Shown: positions 25,320-34,300 of the stretch, one piece after another | Layout of the letters: the number at the start of each line of letters is the position of its first letter | Numbering within the stretch: position 1 is the first letter of the stretch | Assembly (NCBI RefSeq): GCF_000425485.1 | Contig: NZ_AUDN01000024.1 | Coordinates: 1 to 64,000, forward strand | DNA length: 64,000 nt | Direction: 5' to 3' | DNA from: Flavobacterium tegetincola DSM 22377 | Lineage (GTDB): Bacteria > Bacteroidota > Bacteroidia > Flavobacteriales > Flavobacteriaceae | Notes under the pieces: model-generated | Database searches by the model: none | Told to the model about the DNA's origin: nothing | What the model saw: the letters and a program-made list of their open reading frames with translations, nothing else | Position numbers and translations under genes: made by a program

Positions 25320-25883
25320 CTAATAAGTGATATTGGCCCTAATGCGGCTTAGATGCCTTTGGGTAATTCCTAAATAGGAAGCAATGTGTTGCAAAGGTAT
25401 TTCTAGTATCAATTTGGGTTGCTTGTTCAATAAATCTAAGTAACGCTGCTGTGCCTTATCTTTTTGATGGTTGAAAATCCAACTCTCAAGATCAACATAC
25501 TCTTTTTCTGCAATGATTTTTAAAAATTCCAACCATTTGGTATTTGACTTGGCTAACTCTTCCAACTTCTTTTTTGGGATCGAAATAATCTCAGAATCGG
25601 AAATAGCTTGCAAGTTTTCCTGAGATTTGTTTCCAGATATAAACGACGAGTACGCCATTAGTAAACTATTTTGAAAAGTAAAACAATAGGTAATTTGGTC
25701 GTCAGCATTCGAATAATAAAAAGACCGAAAAATCCCTGACACCACATAAGATAGGTTATCACAAATTTCGTCTTGTTGCAAGAAAAAATCATTCTTTTTT
25801 ATCGTTTTGTATTCACAAAGAGCTAAGAAATCTATGATTTCTTGACTGGTAAATAGATTAAATTTTTGTAGATACTCTTCCAT
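25320..25883 (-). CDS. Crp/Fnr-family transcriptional regulator
   Basis: 187 residues. Cyclic-nucleotide-binding fold (about 25-115, KTIKKNDFFLQQDEICDNLS) and a short C-terminal recognition region HIASYLGITQRHLSRIRANI. It is a paralogue of the regulator at 17202 in size and layout. Upstream of the SDR gene at 24641, same strand, 67 bp apart; probably regulates it. Confidence 0.85.
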   Translation of the reverse strand: MEEYLQKFNLFTSQEIIDFLALCEYKTIKKNDFFLQQDEICDNLSYVVSGIFRSFYYSNADDQITYCFTFQNSLLMAYSSFISGNKSQENLQAISDSEIISIPKKKLEELAKSNTKWLEFLKIIAEKEYVDLESWIFNHQKDKAQQRYLDLLNKQPKLILEIPLQHIASYLGITQRHLSRIRANITY

Positions 25884-26159
25884 TACAAATCGTATTTTTT
25901 ATTGTCTTAATTTAAAGCTGAATTTTTTGCAAGGTACTTATTTAGTTTAGATTGTTATTTCTAAAAGTGGTCTATCCTTTTAAATGGAATTGAAACCCAG
26001 AAATTATTTGATTAAAACAATACATCAGTTTCTGTTATTTTTTAACTAGGATTCGAATTTCTGCAGTACTTTAATAGTTTGTTTTAAAACCTTTTGTTAA
26101 TCCTTTTTCTACTATTCCAAAACGCCAAAATTTTTAGTAATTTGCAAAAAAAATAGCGG

Positions 26160-27020
26160 TTGAAAAACATTCCCAATATATCATTTCAAAGTGTTGAGAA
26201 ATCAAAAGATTTTGAGTTTTTGAATCTATCCGATTTATTTGCCAGAATGCCCGATATTGTCGATCACAATCCTACACAACCGCATCGCATATCTTTTTTT
26301 GCTTTATTATTAGTAACCAAAGGATTGGGTACGCATCAAATAGATTTAAAAGAATACGATTTACAAGCAGGAACAGTCCTTAAAATTGCAAAAGGACAAG
26401 TACATGCTTTTCAGAAAAATGCTCAATATGAGGGTTTTTTGATGCTATTTACGGAGGATTTTGTAGTGAATCATTTTTCGAAATCTTCGATAAATATGAT
26501 TTCGCATTTGTACAATTACCATATTTCGTCGCCTATATTTAGTAATGAAGCGGGTAATAAAATCTTTTTGGAGCAATTAATCGTAGAGGTGAAAAACGAA
26601 AACCAGTACGCCAAAGAAAACATAGTTGCTGCTTTACTCAACCTGTATTTATTGCGATTGGAACGAGAATTCAATGATACTTTAGAAAATAACAATTTAA
26701 ACCATTACGCTATTTTTATTCAGTTCAAAAACTTGGTTGAAGCCCATTATACAAGCACTCGCAACGTAAAAGACTACGCCAATAAATTGTTTATTTCGAC
26801 CAAACATCTCAACCAAGTAGTCAAAGAATTCACTTTGAACACCGCTAAACATTTCATAGACGATTTTGTGATTCTCGAAACTAAAAGAGCGATGGTGAGT
26901 TCGAATAATAGCCTTAAAGAAATTGCCTTTGCAGTTGGTTTTGACGAGGTAACCAATTTTACCAAATTTTTTAAAAAACATACCAATCTCACTCCCAAAG
27001 AGTTTAAAGCTTTGTTGTAA
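26160..27020 (+). CDS. AraC-family transcriptional regulator
   Basis: 286 residues starting at TTG 26160 (no ATG nearby). N-terminal cupin-like sensor (FFALLLVTKGLGTHQIDLKE, about 46-65) and a C-terminal AraC helix-turn-helix pair (DYANKLFISTKHLNQVVKEF, then FTKFFKKHTNLTPKEFKALL). It is divergent from the Crp gene and upstream of the three-gene unit at 27267-28465, its likely target. No binding site can be assigned. Confidence 0.85.
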   Translation: MKNIPNISFQSVEKSKDFEFLNLSDLFARMPDIVDHNPTQPHRISFFALLLVTKGLGTHQIDLKEYDLQAGTVLKIAKGQVHAFQKNAQYEGFLMLFTEDFVVNHFSKSSINMISHLYNYHISSPIFSNEAGNKIFLEQLIVEVKNENQYAKENIVAALLNLYLLRLEREFNDTLENNNLNHYAIFIQFKNLVEAHYTSTRNVKDYANKLFISTKHLNQVVKEFTLNTAKHFIDDFVILETKRAMVSSNNSLKEIAFAVGFDEVTNFTKFFKKHTNLTPKEFKALL

Positions 27021-27266
27021 CCCAATTTTACCATTTTATGCGTCATTTGCTTAAAAATTAGCACGCAGATTTTACTAATTTCAGCAGATCATTTATTTTC
27101 ATCTGTGAAATTTTCTTGTATTTATAGAGGCACGAGCTTAGTTGCAGATTAATAGTACTCATTACCATAAAATAAGTTCAGTCGCATATTTACCATTTTC
27201 AACCGTGGATTTACCTTTATAAAATGGTTATATAGATGCAATTTTGTATAAATTAAATTAAAAAAC

Positions 27267-27464
27267 ATGAGTCAAGTAGCAGTTTGCCCAACCTGTGGCA
27301 ACAATTCAAAAATTAAAGAAGTTAACGGAGAAGTAACTTTTCTACCCATTCAAGATGAAGAATTGATCAAAAAAATAGGTCAATTAAAAAATGCGATGGA
27401 AAAATTCAAGTCAAAAGCCGAAGCTTTAGAAAAAGAACTAGCAGCTTTTAAATCAAATAAATAA
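27267..27464 (+). CDS. Small protein with CxxC motif and coiled coil
   Basis: 65 residues. N-terminal CPTCGNNSKIKEVNG resembles half of a zinc ribbon (one CxxC only), followed by a coiled coil (about 28-60). No known family. Four bases separate its stop from the SnoaL-like gene at 27469, then ten bases to the MsrQ-like gene, so the three are surely co-transcribed. It may dimerise to complete a zinc site (inference). Confidence 0.6.
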   Translation: MSQVAVCPTCGNNSKIKEVNGEVTFLPIQDEELIKKIGQLKNAMEKFKSKAEALEKELAAFKSNK

Positions 27465-27468
27465 GAGT

Positions 27469-27846
27469 ATGAATTTAGATCAAAATAAAAAAAATGCCAT
27501 TGCTTTTTACAAAATGGCATACGAGGGAAACCCCGTTCAGGCGGTCGCCTTGTATGTGGGCGAAGATTATATTCAGCACAATCCAATGGTGGGTGATGGA
27601 CCTCAGGCATTTATAGCTTACTTTGAGAGAATGCAAAAAGAGTTCCCTGTAAAAACCATTGAATTCGTTCGCACCATTGCCGAAGGTGATTTGGTTGCGC
27701 TACACACGCATCAAGTTTGGCCAGATGAGGACGAGTATGTCACAATGGATTTCTTTCGTTTTTCTGACGATGGAAAAATAGTGGAGCACTGGGACAGCAT
27801 TCAGCAAATTCCCAAAACGGCATTGAATTCTAATAAAATGTACTAA
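27469..27846 (+). CDS. SnoaL-like protein, single domain
   Basis: 125 residues, cytoplasmic. One SnoaL/NTF2 domain with YIQHNPMVGDGPQAFI and KIVEHWDSIQ, the same motifs as each half of the lipoprotein at 22106. Family members are annotated as predicted aldol-condensation-type enzymes; experimental support is thin. Middle gene of the unit downstream of the AraC regulator. Confidence 0.82.
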   Translation: MNLDQNKKNAIAFYKMAYEGNPVQAVALYVGEDYIQHNPMVGDGPQAFIAYFERMQKEFPVKTIEFVRTIAEGDLVALHTHQVWPDEDEYVTMDFFRFSDDGKIVEHWDSIQQIPKTALNSNKMY

Positions 27847-27856
27847 GAAGCAGCAA

Positions 27857-28465
27857 ATGAGTTTTATTAAAAAAAATTATGGTTGGATGATAGTCGCACT
27901 AATTGGTGTCTTGCCTATTATCCCGCTTTTAAATTTGGTGACCCTAAATTTCTCCAATGGTTTTTCGATTAGTTTGGTAGAAGGAACCGCTGGCGAAGGA
28001 AAATCATCTCTAGAAATGCTGTACCATATCTCAGGAGAATTTGCCATTAGGTGGATGACCGCCGTGCTTACCTGTACGCCCTTTTTTATCCTGTTTGGAG
28101 TCAACAATTTATTTGTGCGCCAAGCCATGGGTATCACAGCAGCAGTTTGGAGTTTTATTCATTTTATTATCTTTATTTGGGCCGAAGGATTTGCAGAAAC
28201 CTTTACCGAAGCCAATTACATAGCGGGTTTTATAGCTGTATTGATTTTGATTCCGTTGTTTTTTACATCGAATAGAAAAGCGATGAAGAAATTTAAGAAG
28301 AACTGGAAAAAAATCCAAACCTATGCCTACGGAGCTATTATTCTGAGTTTACTGCACATAATACTTCTCGAAAAAACTTGGCTTATTTACGGAATAATTG
28401 TGGGACTGGGTTTCATCATCCGATTACCATTCGTAAAAAATAAAATTTTTGAATTTCGAAAATAA
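27857..28465 (+). CDS. MsrQ/YedZ-like heme-binding membrane protein (ferric reductase domain)
   Basis: 202 residues with about six membrane helices. His residues lie in helices at HISGEFAIRWMT, SFIHFIIF and SLLHIILLE, and the phrase NWKKIQTYAYGAI is typical of the YedZ/MsrQ family. MsrQ is the heme subunit that feeds electrons to the periplasmic Met-sulfoxide reductase MsrP. No msrP lies nearby, so the partner must be elsewhere or different. Last gene of its unit; a hairpin terminator follows. Confidence 0.75.
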   Translation: MSFIKKNYGWMIVALIGVLPIIPLLNLVTLNFSNGFSISLVEGTAGEGKSSLEMLYHISGEFAIRWMTAVLTCTPFFILFGVNNLFVRQAMGITAAVWSFIHFIIFIWAEGFAETFTEANYIAGFIAVLILIPLFFTSNRKAMKKFKKNWKKIQTYAYGAIILSLLHIILLEKTWLIYGIIVGLGFIIRLPFVKNKIFEFRK

Positions 28466-28470
28466 AATAA

Positions 28471-28490
28471 TTATTCTTGGTTAAGAATAA
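28471..28490 (+). terminator. Hairpin after the MsrQ-like gene
   Basis: Perfect TTATTCTT / AAGAATAA with loop GGTT, right after the stop codon. The T-run is weak. Confidence 0.5.
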
Positions 28491-28718
28491 CTTTGAATAT
28501 AATGGGATGCAAGTTTATTTTGAATAGTAACAGGAGTAGTACCATCTTCCTTTTATAGTGTAATTATGAAAGTTATTGCCGAAATTTTGGTATTTTAAAA
28601 GCTGCCATTTTTATAATTTTGCTTGAGTTGCAACAGCAAAAGGCACAAAAAGGCATTCTATTTAAGGCCGTTTTTGTAACTTGCTTGGACAATTAATCTT
28701 TTAATCTTCTAGAATCGA

Positions 28719-29867
28719 ATGAATATTATCGAAAAATACAAACAAGTTCGACAAGATACAATCCACTTTTGTAGTCATTTGCAAGTAGAAGATTATTCGA
28801 TTCAAGTTGTGCAATTCGCAAGTCCGCCCAAATGGCATTTGGCACACACTACTTGGTTTTTTGAAACTTTTATCCTCAAAAATAAGGTTGAAAATTATAA
28901 AGAATTCAGCCTCGATTTCAATTTTCTATTCAATAGTTATTACAATAGTGTAGGTACTCGCATTTTGCAAACCAACAGAGGCAATATGTCGCGTCCTAGT
29001 ACCGACGAAATTTTAGATTACCGTACTTATGTGGATGCCAAAATGCTTGAATTATTAGAAAAGGAAAGCGATCCAAAAGTACTTGATTTGGTCGTTTTGG
29101 GACTAAACCACGAGCAACAACACCAAGAATTATTGATTACCGATGTGAAATACATGTTGGGACACAATCCTATTTTTCCTGTTTTTAACGAAAAGTATAA
29201 TTTGGTTGCTGATACAAATTCGGAGTCAAATGCGATAAAAGTCGAAGCTGGAATTTACGAAATTGGGTATCAAGGAACAGACTTTTGTTATGATAACGAG
29301 TTGGGTGTACACAAGGTGTATGTGGCCGATTTCGAAATCAACAATTTTTTAGTAACGAATGGTGATTATATCGATTTTATAGAAAAAGGAGGCTATACCG
29401 ATTTTAACCTTTGGCTTGACGAAGGTTGGTCTTGGGTCAACGCAAACCAAATAATTGCGCCACTTTATTGGCACAAAATAGAAGGTGAATGGTACAATTA
29501 TACCCTTGCTGGTTTGCAAAAAGTAGATGCAAATGCTATTCTGAGCCATATCAATTATTTTGAAGCGAATGCTTTTGCTGAGTGGAAAGGAATGCGATTG
29601 CCAACCGAATTTGAGTGGGAAATTGCCGCAGCAAAACTAGATTGGGGCAAACGCTGGGAATGGACAAATAGCGCTTACTTGGCGTACCCAAATTTCAAAA
29701 AAGAAAATGGTGCCGTTGGCGAATACAACGGGAAGTTTATGAGTAACAAAATGGTATTGCGAGGCGCATCGGTTGCAACTTCAAAAGAACACAGCCGACC
29801 GACCTATCGCAATTTTTTTAACCCAACGGAAAGATGGCAATTCACCGGAATCCGATTAGCTAAATAA
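28719..29867 (+). CDS. egtB: EgtB-like ergothioneine-type sulfoxide synthase
   Basis: 382 residues. N-terminal DinB-like domain with the three-His iron site: H43 in HLAHT, and H131 and H135 in NHEQQHQELL. C-terminal FGE-sulfatase domain (about 205-380, ending FFNPTERWQFTGIRLAK). EgtB couples a thiol to trimethyl-histidine using O2 in ergothioneine (or ovothiol-like) synthesis. It is followed after 4 bp by egtD, which makes trimethyl-histidine, but that gene is broken here. A -7-like box TAATTTTG lies at 28614-28621. Confidence 0.87.
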   Translation: MNIIEKYKQVRQDTIHFCSHLQVEDYSIQVVQFASPPKWHLAHTTWFFETFILKNKVENYKEFSLDFNFLFNSYYNSVGTRILQTNRGNMSRPSTDEILDYRTYVDAKMLELLEKESDPKVLDLVVLGLNHEQQHQELLITDVKYMLGHNPIFPVFNEKYNLVADTNSESNAIKVEAGIYEIGYQGTDFCYDNELGVHKVYVADFEINNFLVTNGDYIDFIEKGGYTDFNLWLDEGWSWVNANQIIAPLYWHKIEGEWYNYTLAGLQKVDANAILSHINYFEANAFAEWKGMRLPTEFEWEIAAAKLDWGKRWEWTNSAYLAYPNFKKENGAVGEYNGKFMSNKMVLRGASVATSKEHSRPTYRNFFNPTERWQFTGIRLAK

Positions 29868-29871
29868 GATC

Positions 29872-30240
29872 ATGCAAACGATAACAGATACAGTACAAAC
29901 CAAGCAGTTAACGGAAGAAAGCTTCATTGAAACCTTCAAAATTGATGTTCAAAAAGGCTTGAGTGAAAGTCCAAAAACGCTGTCGTCTAAATATTTTTAT
30001 GATAAAATAGGAGATGCGCTTTTTGTCGAAATCATGAATTTGCCGGAGTATTATTTGACGCGTTCGGAGTTGGATATTTTTAAAAATAAAACCCAAGAAT
30101 TAATCGAAGGTTTTGGAGTGCAACCTGGAACGTATTTCGAATTGATCGAACTCGGTGCGGGTGATGGGTTGAAAACCAAAGAATTACTCCAATCGTTGGC
30201 TTCACAAAACTATACTTTTGATGAAATGTTACTGCCGTAG
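29872..30240 (+). pseudogene. egtD: egtD (histidine methyltransferase), truncated by an IS3 remnant
   Basis: Encodes an EgtD N-terminus (LSSKYFYDKIGDALFVEIMN, and the SAM motif ELIELGAGDGLKTKELL at about 88-104). After TFD (about 30221) the frame enters IS-derived sequence and stops at 30238-30240. A full EgtD is about 320 residues; only about 117 remain and the 3' two-thirds is absent. The SAM motif is present, but the His-binding part is lost, so the enzyme should be inactive. Confidence 0.85.
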
Positions 30241-30354
30241 GATGATTGCCTTTCTTGCCAAAATTTGGTTTTCTATAATAACTACTGCTAATTATACCAA
30301 CCATCTCTATTATCTTAGCCTTGCTACATTTATGCTTTTGATAAATAAAGTTCA
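30222..30354 (-). pseudogene. IS3 OrfB, N-terminal fragment
   Basis: Reading minus from a GTG at 30355: FIYQKHKCSKAKIIEMVGI, then SSYYRKPNF, typical of the start of IS3 OrfB (before the rve domain). About 40 residues remain; the frame then runs antisense into egtD. The catalytic DDE part is gone. OrfB starts at the OrfA stop codon, the usual overlap for -1 frameshifting. Confidence 0.75.
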
Positions 30355-30666
30355 CTAAATCTTTCTTGGATCGGATGTCCCAAGCTTTTTTTTTAAAAGT
30401 TCCCTTTGCACCTCTAATTCTATTTCTTTATTGCTTAATAACTTGCGTAGAATCCGATTTTCTTCTTCTGCCTCTTTAAGCTCTTTGCTCTTAGTGTCAT
30501 AGGTGACCTTTAAGCCAGCCTCGCCTTTGTGTTCGTACTTCTTCTTCCAGTTATATAAACTTGCCGTACTCACGCCAAACTTACGGCATGCTTCTACAAT
30601 ACCCGTATCCTCTGAAGCAGCTAGTATTTCTAGCTTCTGAGCTAAAGTCCATTTCTTGAATTTCAT
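30355..30666 (-). CDS. IS3-family transposase OrfA
   Basis: 103 residues. Helix-turn-helix VEACRKFGVSTASLYNWKKK (residues about 25-44) followed by a leucine-zipper coiled coil (about 60-95), the standard IS3 OrfA that binds IS ends. Intact, but the partner OrfB is truncated, so the element cannot move on its own. Stop at 30355-30357 overlaps the OrfB start. Confidence 0.85.
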   Translation of the reverse strand: MKFKKWTLAQKLEILAASEDTGIVEACRKFGVSTASLYNWKKKYEHKGEAGLKVTYDTKSKELKEAEEENRILRKLLSNKEIELEVQRELLKKKLGTSDPRKI

Positions 30667-30740
30667 ATCTCAAATATATAATTTTGAAATTTAAAATAAC
30701 ACTCCGAACTATTAAGGGGCTAAACTAGGTTATACTAAAA

Positions 30741-30778
30741 AAATGCTCCCATTAATCACGTGACTAATGGGAGCATTT
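30741..30778. terminator. Bidirectional terminator
   Basis: Perfect 14-bp arms AAATGCTCCCATTA / TAATGGGAGCATTT with a 10-nt loop, 25 bp from the stop of the hydroxylase gene. Confidence 0.85.
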
Positions 30779-30803
30779 GTTTTTTAACACTAAAAAGGTG
30801 TCT

Positions 30804-31847
30804 TTATTTTACATCACTCTTCATCAAAATAGGTTTAGGATTTGATACTTCTAAATTGTTATTAGCATCTTCTGCCATTTCTTTTCTAATTTGCTTAATC
30901 GTTTGTGTGCTTCCGTCATGACTCCAACCAGGAGCAGCAAAGGCGTATTTAAATTTGTGATACCAATTACTTGATTTTTTCATATCATCCCAAATGTTTT
31001 TATACTCGTGTGTTAAAATTATAAACAAGTTATAAGATTCTGGAGGGACAGAAACACCATATTTTATATCAATAGATTGGTCTATTTTTTTCCAAGTCCC
31101 AAAAACGCGATCAAATACATTTAGGATTCCACCGTGATTTTTGTCCATGTATTCAATATTCTGAGCGTGGTGCACTTGGTGCATGGTATGTGTATTTAAA
31201 AAGGTTTCTAAAAACCCTAAGTTTTTTACATACTGCGTATGAAGTTGAAATTGCCATAAAGCTTCAATCCCCATACAAACAACTAACATTTCTGGCGGGA
31301 AACCTATTATAACAATCCAAACATAAAAAAAAGGCTTGTAAAAAATAGTAAACCAACCATTTCGTACCGCTGTTCCTAAATTAAAATTGTCTGAAGAGTG
31401 ATGTACAATATGTGCAGCCCATAAAAAACGGACCATATGGTTTTGTCTATGAAACCAATAATAAGAATAATCGTCTAATAGCATGCAGATTATCCAAACA
31501 TACCAAGCATATCCAAAAGATTGCCAACCCATAATATTGGTTCTAACACCATCCACAATAGGATTAAATAGCTCATAAGCAAAATTAAATACTAAAATTA
31601 CGGCTACTGTTTTTACCAGAGCACCAATTACTGCAGATCCTATTCCAAGTGATAAGCTGGAAAAAAAATCTTTCCATTTGTATAATTCTTTGTCGTCATG
31701 AGTTTTGCTGTAAGTAAGTTCTATTGCGATAAAGCCCAAAAAACAAGGAACTCCATAGACTAACGGGTTTGTAAAATCCAATATTGTAGTTATTTTGTGT
31801 GTGATTATATAACGGTAATTGCCATTATAAATTTTGTATTTGAGCAA
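30804..31847 (-). CDS. Sterol desaturase / fatty acid hydroxylase superfamily membrane enzyme
   Basis: 347 residues with about five membrane helices. Di-iron His boxes: FHRQNH, HIVHH, and HTMHQVHH with HGGILNVFDRVFGTW, the hallmark of the fatty acid hydroxylase superfamily (sterol C-5 desaturase, carotenoid hydroxylase, alkylglycerol monooxygenase-like). It probably hydroxylates a lipid in the inner membrane; the substrate cannot be told. Stand-alone gene with its own terminator. Confidence 0.88.
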   Translation of the reverse strand: MLKYKIYNGNYRYIITHKITTILDFTNPLVYGVPCFLGFIAIELTYSKTHDDKELYKWKDFFSSLSLGIGSAVIGALVKTVAVILVFNFAYELFNPIVDGVRTNIMGWQSFGYAWYVWIICMLLDDYSYYWFHRQNHMVRFLWAAHIVHHSSDNFNLGTAVRNGWFTIFYKPFFYVWIVIIGFPPEMLVVCMGIEALWQFQLHTQYVKNLGFLETFLNTHTMHQVHHAQNIEYMDKNHGGILNVFDRVFGTWKKIDQSIDIKYGVSVPPESYNLFIILTHEYKNIWDDMKKSSNWYHKFKYAFAAPGWSHDGSTQTIKQIRKEMAEDANNNLEVSNPKPILMKSDVK

Positions 31848-32127
31848 TATACTTCATTTAAAAGCAATTTAGCATTCATATTAAATTCTTTAATTTATTA
31901 TACCAAATACCATTTTTAGATGTTTAAAGGATTAATAATTTATCTAAAGTGTATAAAATGATGACAAATTTTAAAAATAAAGGGTAAGCCTGTCTAATTT
32001 ACAATCTTTCGAATGAGAGTATAAAGGTTTAGGACTGGCTCATGTTCAAAAAGATAGAAGAGGTTTAGATATAAGTCCGTTCCCTTTGGAGCGGACTAAT
32101 TTTATTAACTAAAAAAAGTAATTGCCT
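31848..32127. other. Intergenic spacer with one hairpin
   Basis: No gene seen. A stem AGTCCGTTCC / GGAGCGGACT (32074-32097, one GU pair, loop CTTT) lies 30 bp beyond the stop of the SDR gene and is probably its terminator. Confidence 0.45.
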
Positions 32128-32868
32128 TTATGCAGTACCGCCGTTGGCACCAATATTCTGTCCGGTCATCCATTTTGCTTCATCGCTACATAAAAGCAAC
32201 ACTATCTCCGCAATATCTTCTGGTTCTCCAATGCGGTTAAAAGCAGACATGGACGCTAGTTTCGAAATTACTTCGTCTGATTTACCTTCCTTAAACAATT
32301 CCGTATTGGTTCCACCGGGTAAAATAGAGTTGACGTTGATGCCTCTCTCGCCAATTTCTTTCGAAAACACCCTACTCATTTGCTCAACAGCAGCTTTTGT
32401 TGCCGAATAAATACCATATCCAGGCATCATAAGTCGCGTAGTTGATGACGAAAAGTTCACAATACTCCCATTTTCTGCCAATTTGGTAGAAGCCTGTTTC
32501 AGCATATTAAAAACGCCTTTTACATTAACATCAAACATTTTTGTAAAGTCCTCGTCGCTCACGTCTTTTAGTAAGCTATTCATCATAATCCCGGCATTGT
32601 TAATCAAAATATCAACTTGCCCAAAATGGTCCATTGTTTGGTCAAAAAGTTGTGCTGCTTCACTCGCTTTACTAACGTCTGCTTGAATAATTACCGCACT
32701 TCCGCCCTTGTCCGAAATATTTTTAGCAACTTCCTCAGCACTTTCTTTACTTCCGTTATAGTTGATAACCACTTTTGCCCCAGCTGCCGCAAGTGTATAG
32801 GCAATTTCAGCACCTATTCCTCTTGACGAACCCGTTACAATGGCTACTTTTCCTTTTAAATGTATCAT
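32128..32868 (-). CDS. Short-chain dehydrogenase/reductase (FabG-like)
   Basis: 246 residues, classical SDR: TGSSRGIGAEIA (cofactor loop, about 12-23), NNAGIM (90s), catalytic Ser in NFSSST, YxxxK in YGIYSATKAA, and the C-terminal SDEAKWMTGQNIGANGG. It resembles 3-oxoacyl-ACP reductases and glucose dehydrogenase-type SDRs; the substrate is open. Divergent from the AraC regulator at 33218, its likely controller. Confidence 0.88.
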   Translation of the reverse strand: MIHLKGKVAIVTGSSRGIGAEIAYTLAAAGAKVVINYNGSKESAEEVAKNISDKGGSAVIIQADVSKASEAAQLFDQTMDHFGQVDILINNAGIMMNSLLKDVSDEDFTKMFDVNVKGVFNMLKQASTKLAENGSIVNFSSSTTRLMMPGYGIYSATKAAVEQMSRVFSKEIGERGINVNSILPGGTNTELFKEGKSDEVISKLASMSAFNRIGEPEDIAEIVLLLCSDEAKWMTGQNIGANGGTA

Positions 32869-33217
32869 GGTAGTATTTTTTAATTTGTTTCAAATAAAGT
32901 AGCTCCTAGTCGTGCTGCTTTTCAATGATAATTTCAGACTTTTAAGATCTAATTATTCTTTCAGATTTTCTAAAATTAGTTAATCGTCTTCCTTACAAAT
33001 TTCTATAAATATTTTCTATAATCAGCTACGGCTTAGCTGAGTTTAACAGCAAATTCTGAAACATTTAAGGTTGTGTTTTCAATATTCCGGCGTTGCCGAT
33101 GTCTCCTTTACTTCAATTCTATTCGGTCAATACTAAAGCATTAATTGATTTTCGATAGAAATAGTTCTATAGATAAATGTATTATCTTTGTAACCATCAA
33201 AAAAAACAGAATACAGT
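32869..33217. promoter_or_regulatory. Divergent SDR / AraC control region
   Basis: 349 bp with no gene. TCAGCTA / TAGCTGA inverted repeat (33022-33040) and -7 box TATCTTTG (33183-33190) for the AraC gene. Confidence 0.45.
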
Positions 33218-34117
33218 ATGCAACCCTCTACAATAAAACACCATTCGACCAAGGACATCATTGACTTTTTTGGGGACTTACCTCAAGAATCAGAAGGGCT
33301 GCATGTGTATATTGCGAAAAACGAGTTCAACGAAATTCCGGTTAGTTACCCTTTTCGAACAGACAACCAGACTTTCATGTTAATCCTTAAAGGTGAAGTT
33401 CACATTCAGCTGAATCTGATTCACTATGTGTTAGGGCCAAATGAAATGGTGGTTGTAAAACCGCATACCGTAATGCATATTTTAAAAATGAGCACCGACT
33501 TAAAGTTGGTAGGCATTTGTTTTTCGAATGAATTCATTCTTAAAAATAACTTTAAAAAGACAGATTATGATGCTTTTAATTTCTTCACAGCAAGCAACAT
33601 TCCGAAATTAAAATTATCTAAGGAAGAAAGAGTGGCTACCCTTGCCATCGCCAAACTATTGGCAAAAAACAACCAAACAACAGAGAATCCTTTGCCTTTT
33701 CGAAAAGAAATAATTCGCAATGGTTTTACCACTTTAATGTACCAATTAGCAGCCATATTTAGAACCGAACACCCAAACATTGAAGCCGAATTTTCTAGAC
33801 AAGAAGATCTAACCTTACGTTTTCTAGCTATTTTGAATCTTAATTTCAAAAAAGAACGCACCGTGCAATTTTATGCCGATGAACTTGCAGTGACTACTGG
33901 TCATTTATCTAAAGTGTTGAAAGATGTTTCTGGAAAAACAGCAAGCCAACTAATTGAGGACTCCGTAATCATGGAAGCCCGACTTTTATTAAATAATTCA
34001 TCTATGACTATTGCCCAAGTTGCAGACGAATTACAGTTTAGTGATCAGTCGTTTTTTGGAAAATATTTCAAAAAGCAAACCGGTTTTTCTCCATCTAAAT
34101 ATAAAAACATAGCCTAA
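33218..34117 (+). CDS. AraC-family transcriptional regulator
   Basis: 299 residues: cupin-like N-terminus (MLILKGEVHIQLNLIHYVLG, about 54-73) and C-terminal AraC domain (FYADELAVTTGHLSKVLKDV, then FFGKYFKKQTGFSPSKYKNI). ATG 33218 is 28 bp after the -7 box TATCTTTG. It could control the divergent SDR and/or the RND operon 180 bp downstream. Confidence 0.87.
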   Translation: MQPSTIKHHSTKDIIDFFGDLPQESEGLHVYIAKNEFNEIPVSYPFRTDNQTFMLILKGEVHIQLNLIHYVLGPNEMVVVKPHTVMHILKMSTDLKLVGICFSNEFILKNNFKKTDYDAFNFFTASNIPKLKLSKEERVATLAIAKLLAKNNQTTENPLPFRKEIIRNGFTTLMYQLAAIFRTEHPNIEAEFSRQEDLTLRFLAILNLNFKKERTVQFYADELAVTTGHLSKVLKDVSGKTASQLIEDSVIMEARLLLNNSSMTIAQVADELQFSDQSFFGKYFKKQTGFSPSKYKNIA

Positions 34118-34300
34118 AACTGTATTTAGACCAATAAATCACGCATAAAAGCCTATCTATGGTAAATTAGTTACTATGATTATTTTTAAAATAATCGATA
34201 TTGACCAAAACTCTCCTTTTTTAGACCTTTTGTAACAGCTAGTATTGTAGCAATTTTGCAGAGTAAATTTTTTTAAAACAAATACTCACATAATTGCACT

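Larger units (their letters stand above)
30222..30720 (-). mobile_element. IS3-family insertion sequence remnant
   Basis: OrfA intact, OrfB cut after about 40 codons, left-end sequence up to about 30720. Its deletion also removed the 3' part of egtD. Exact IS ends cannot be fixed without the parent element. Confidence 0.7.

Noticed and set aside
30080..30355. A 91-residue gene on the minus strand
   Set aside because: It is the IS3 OrfB start fused by chance to antisense egtD.
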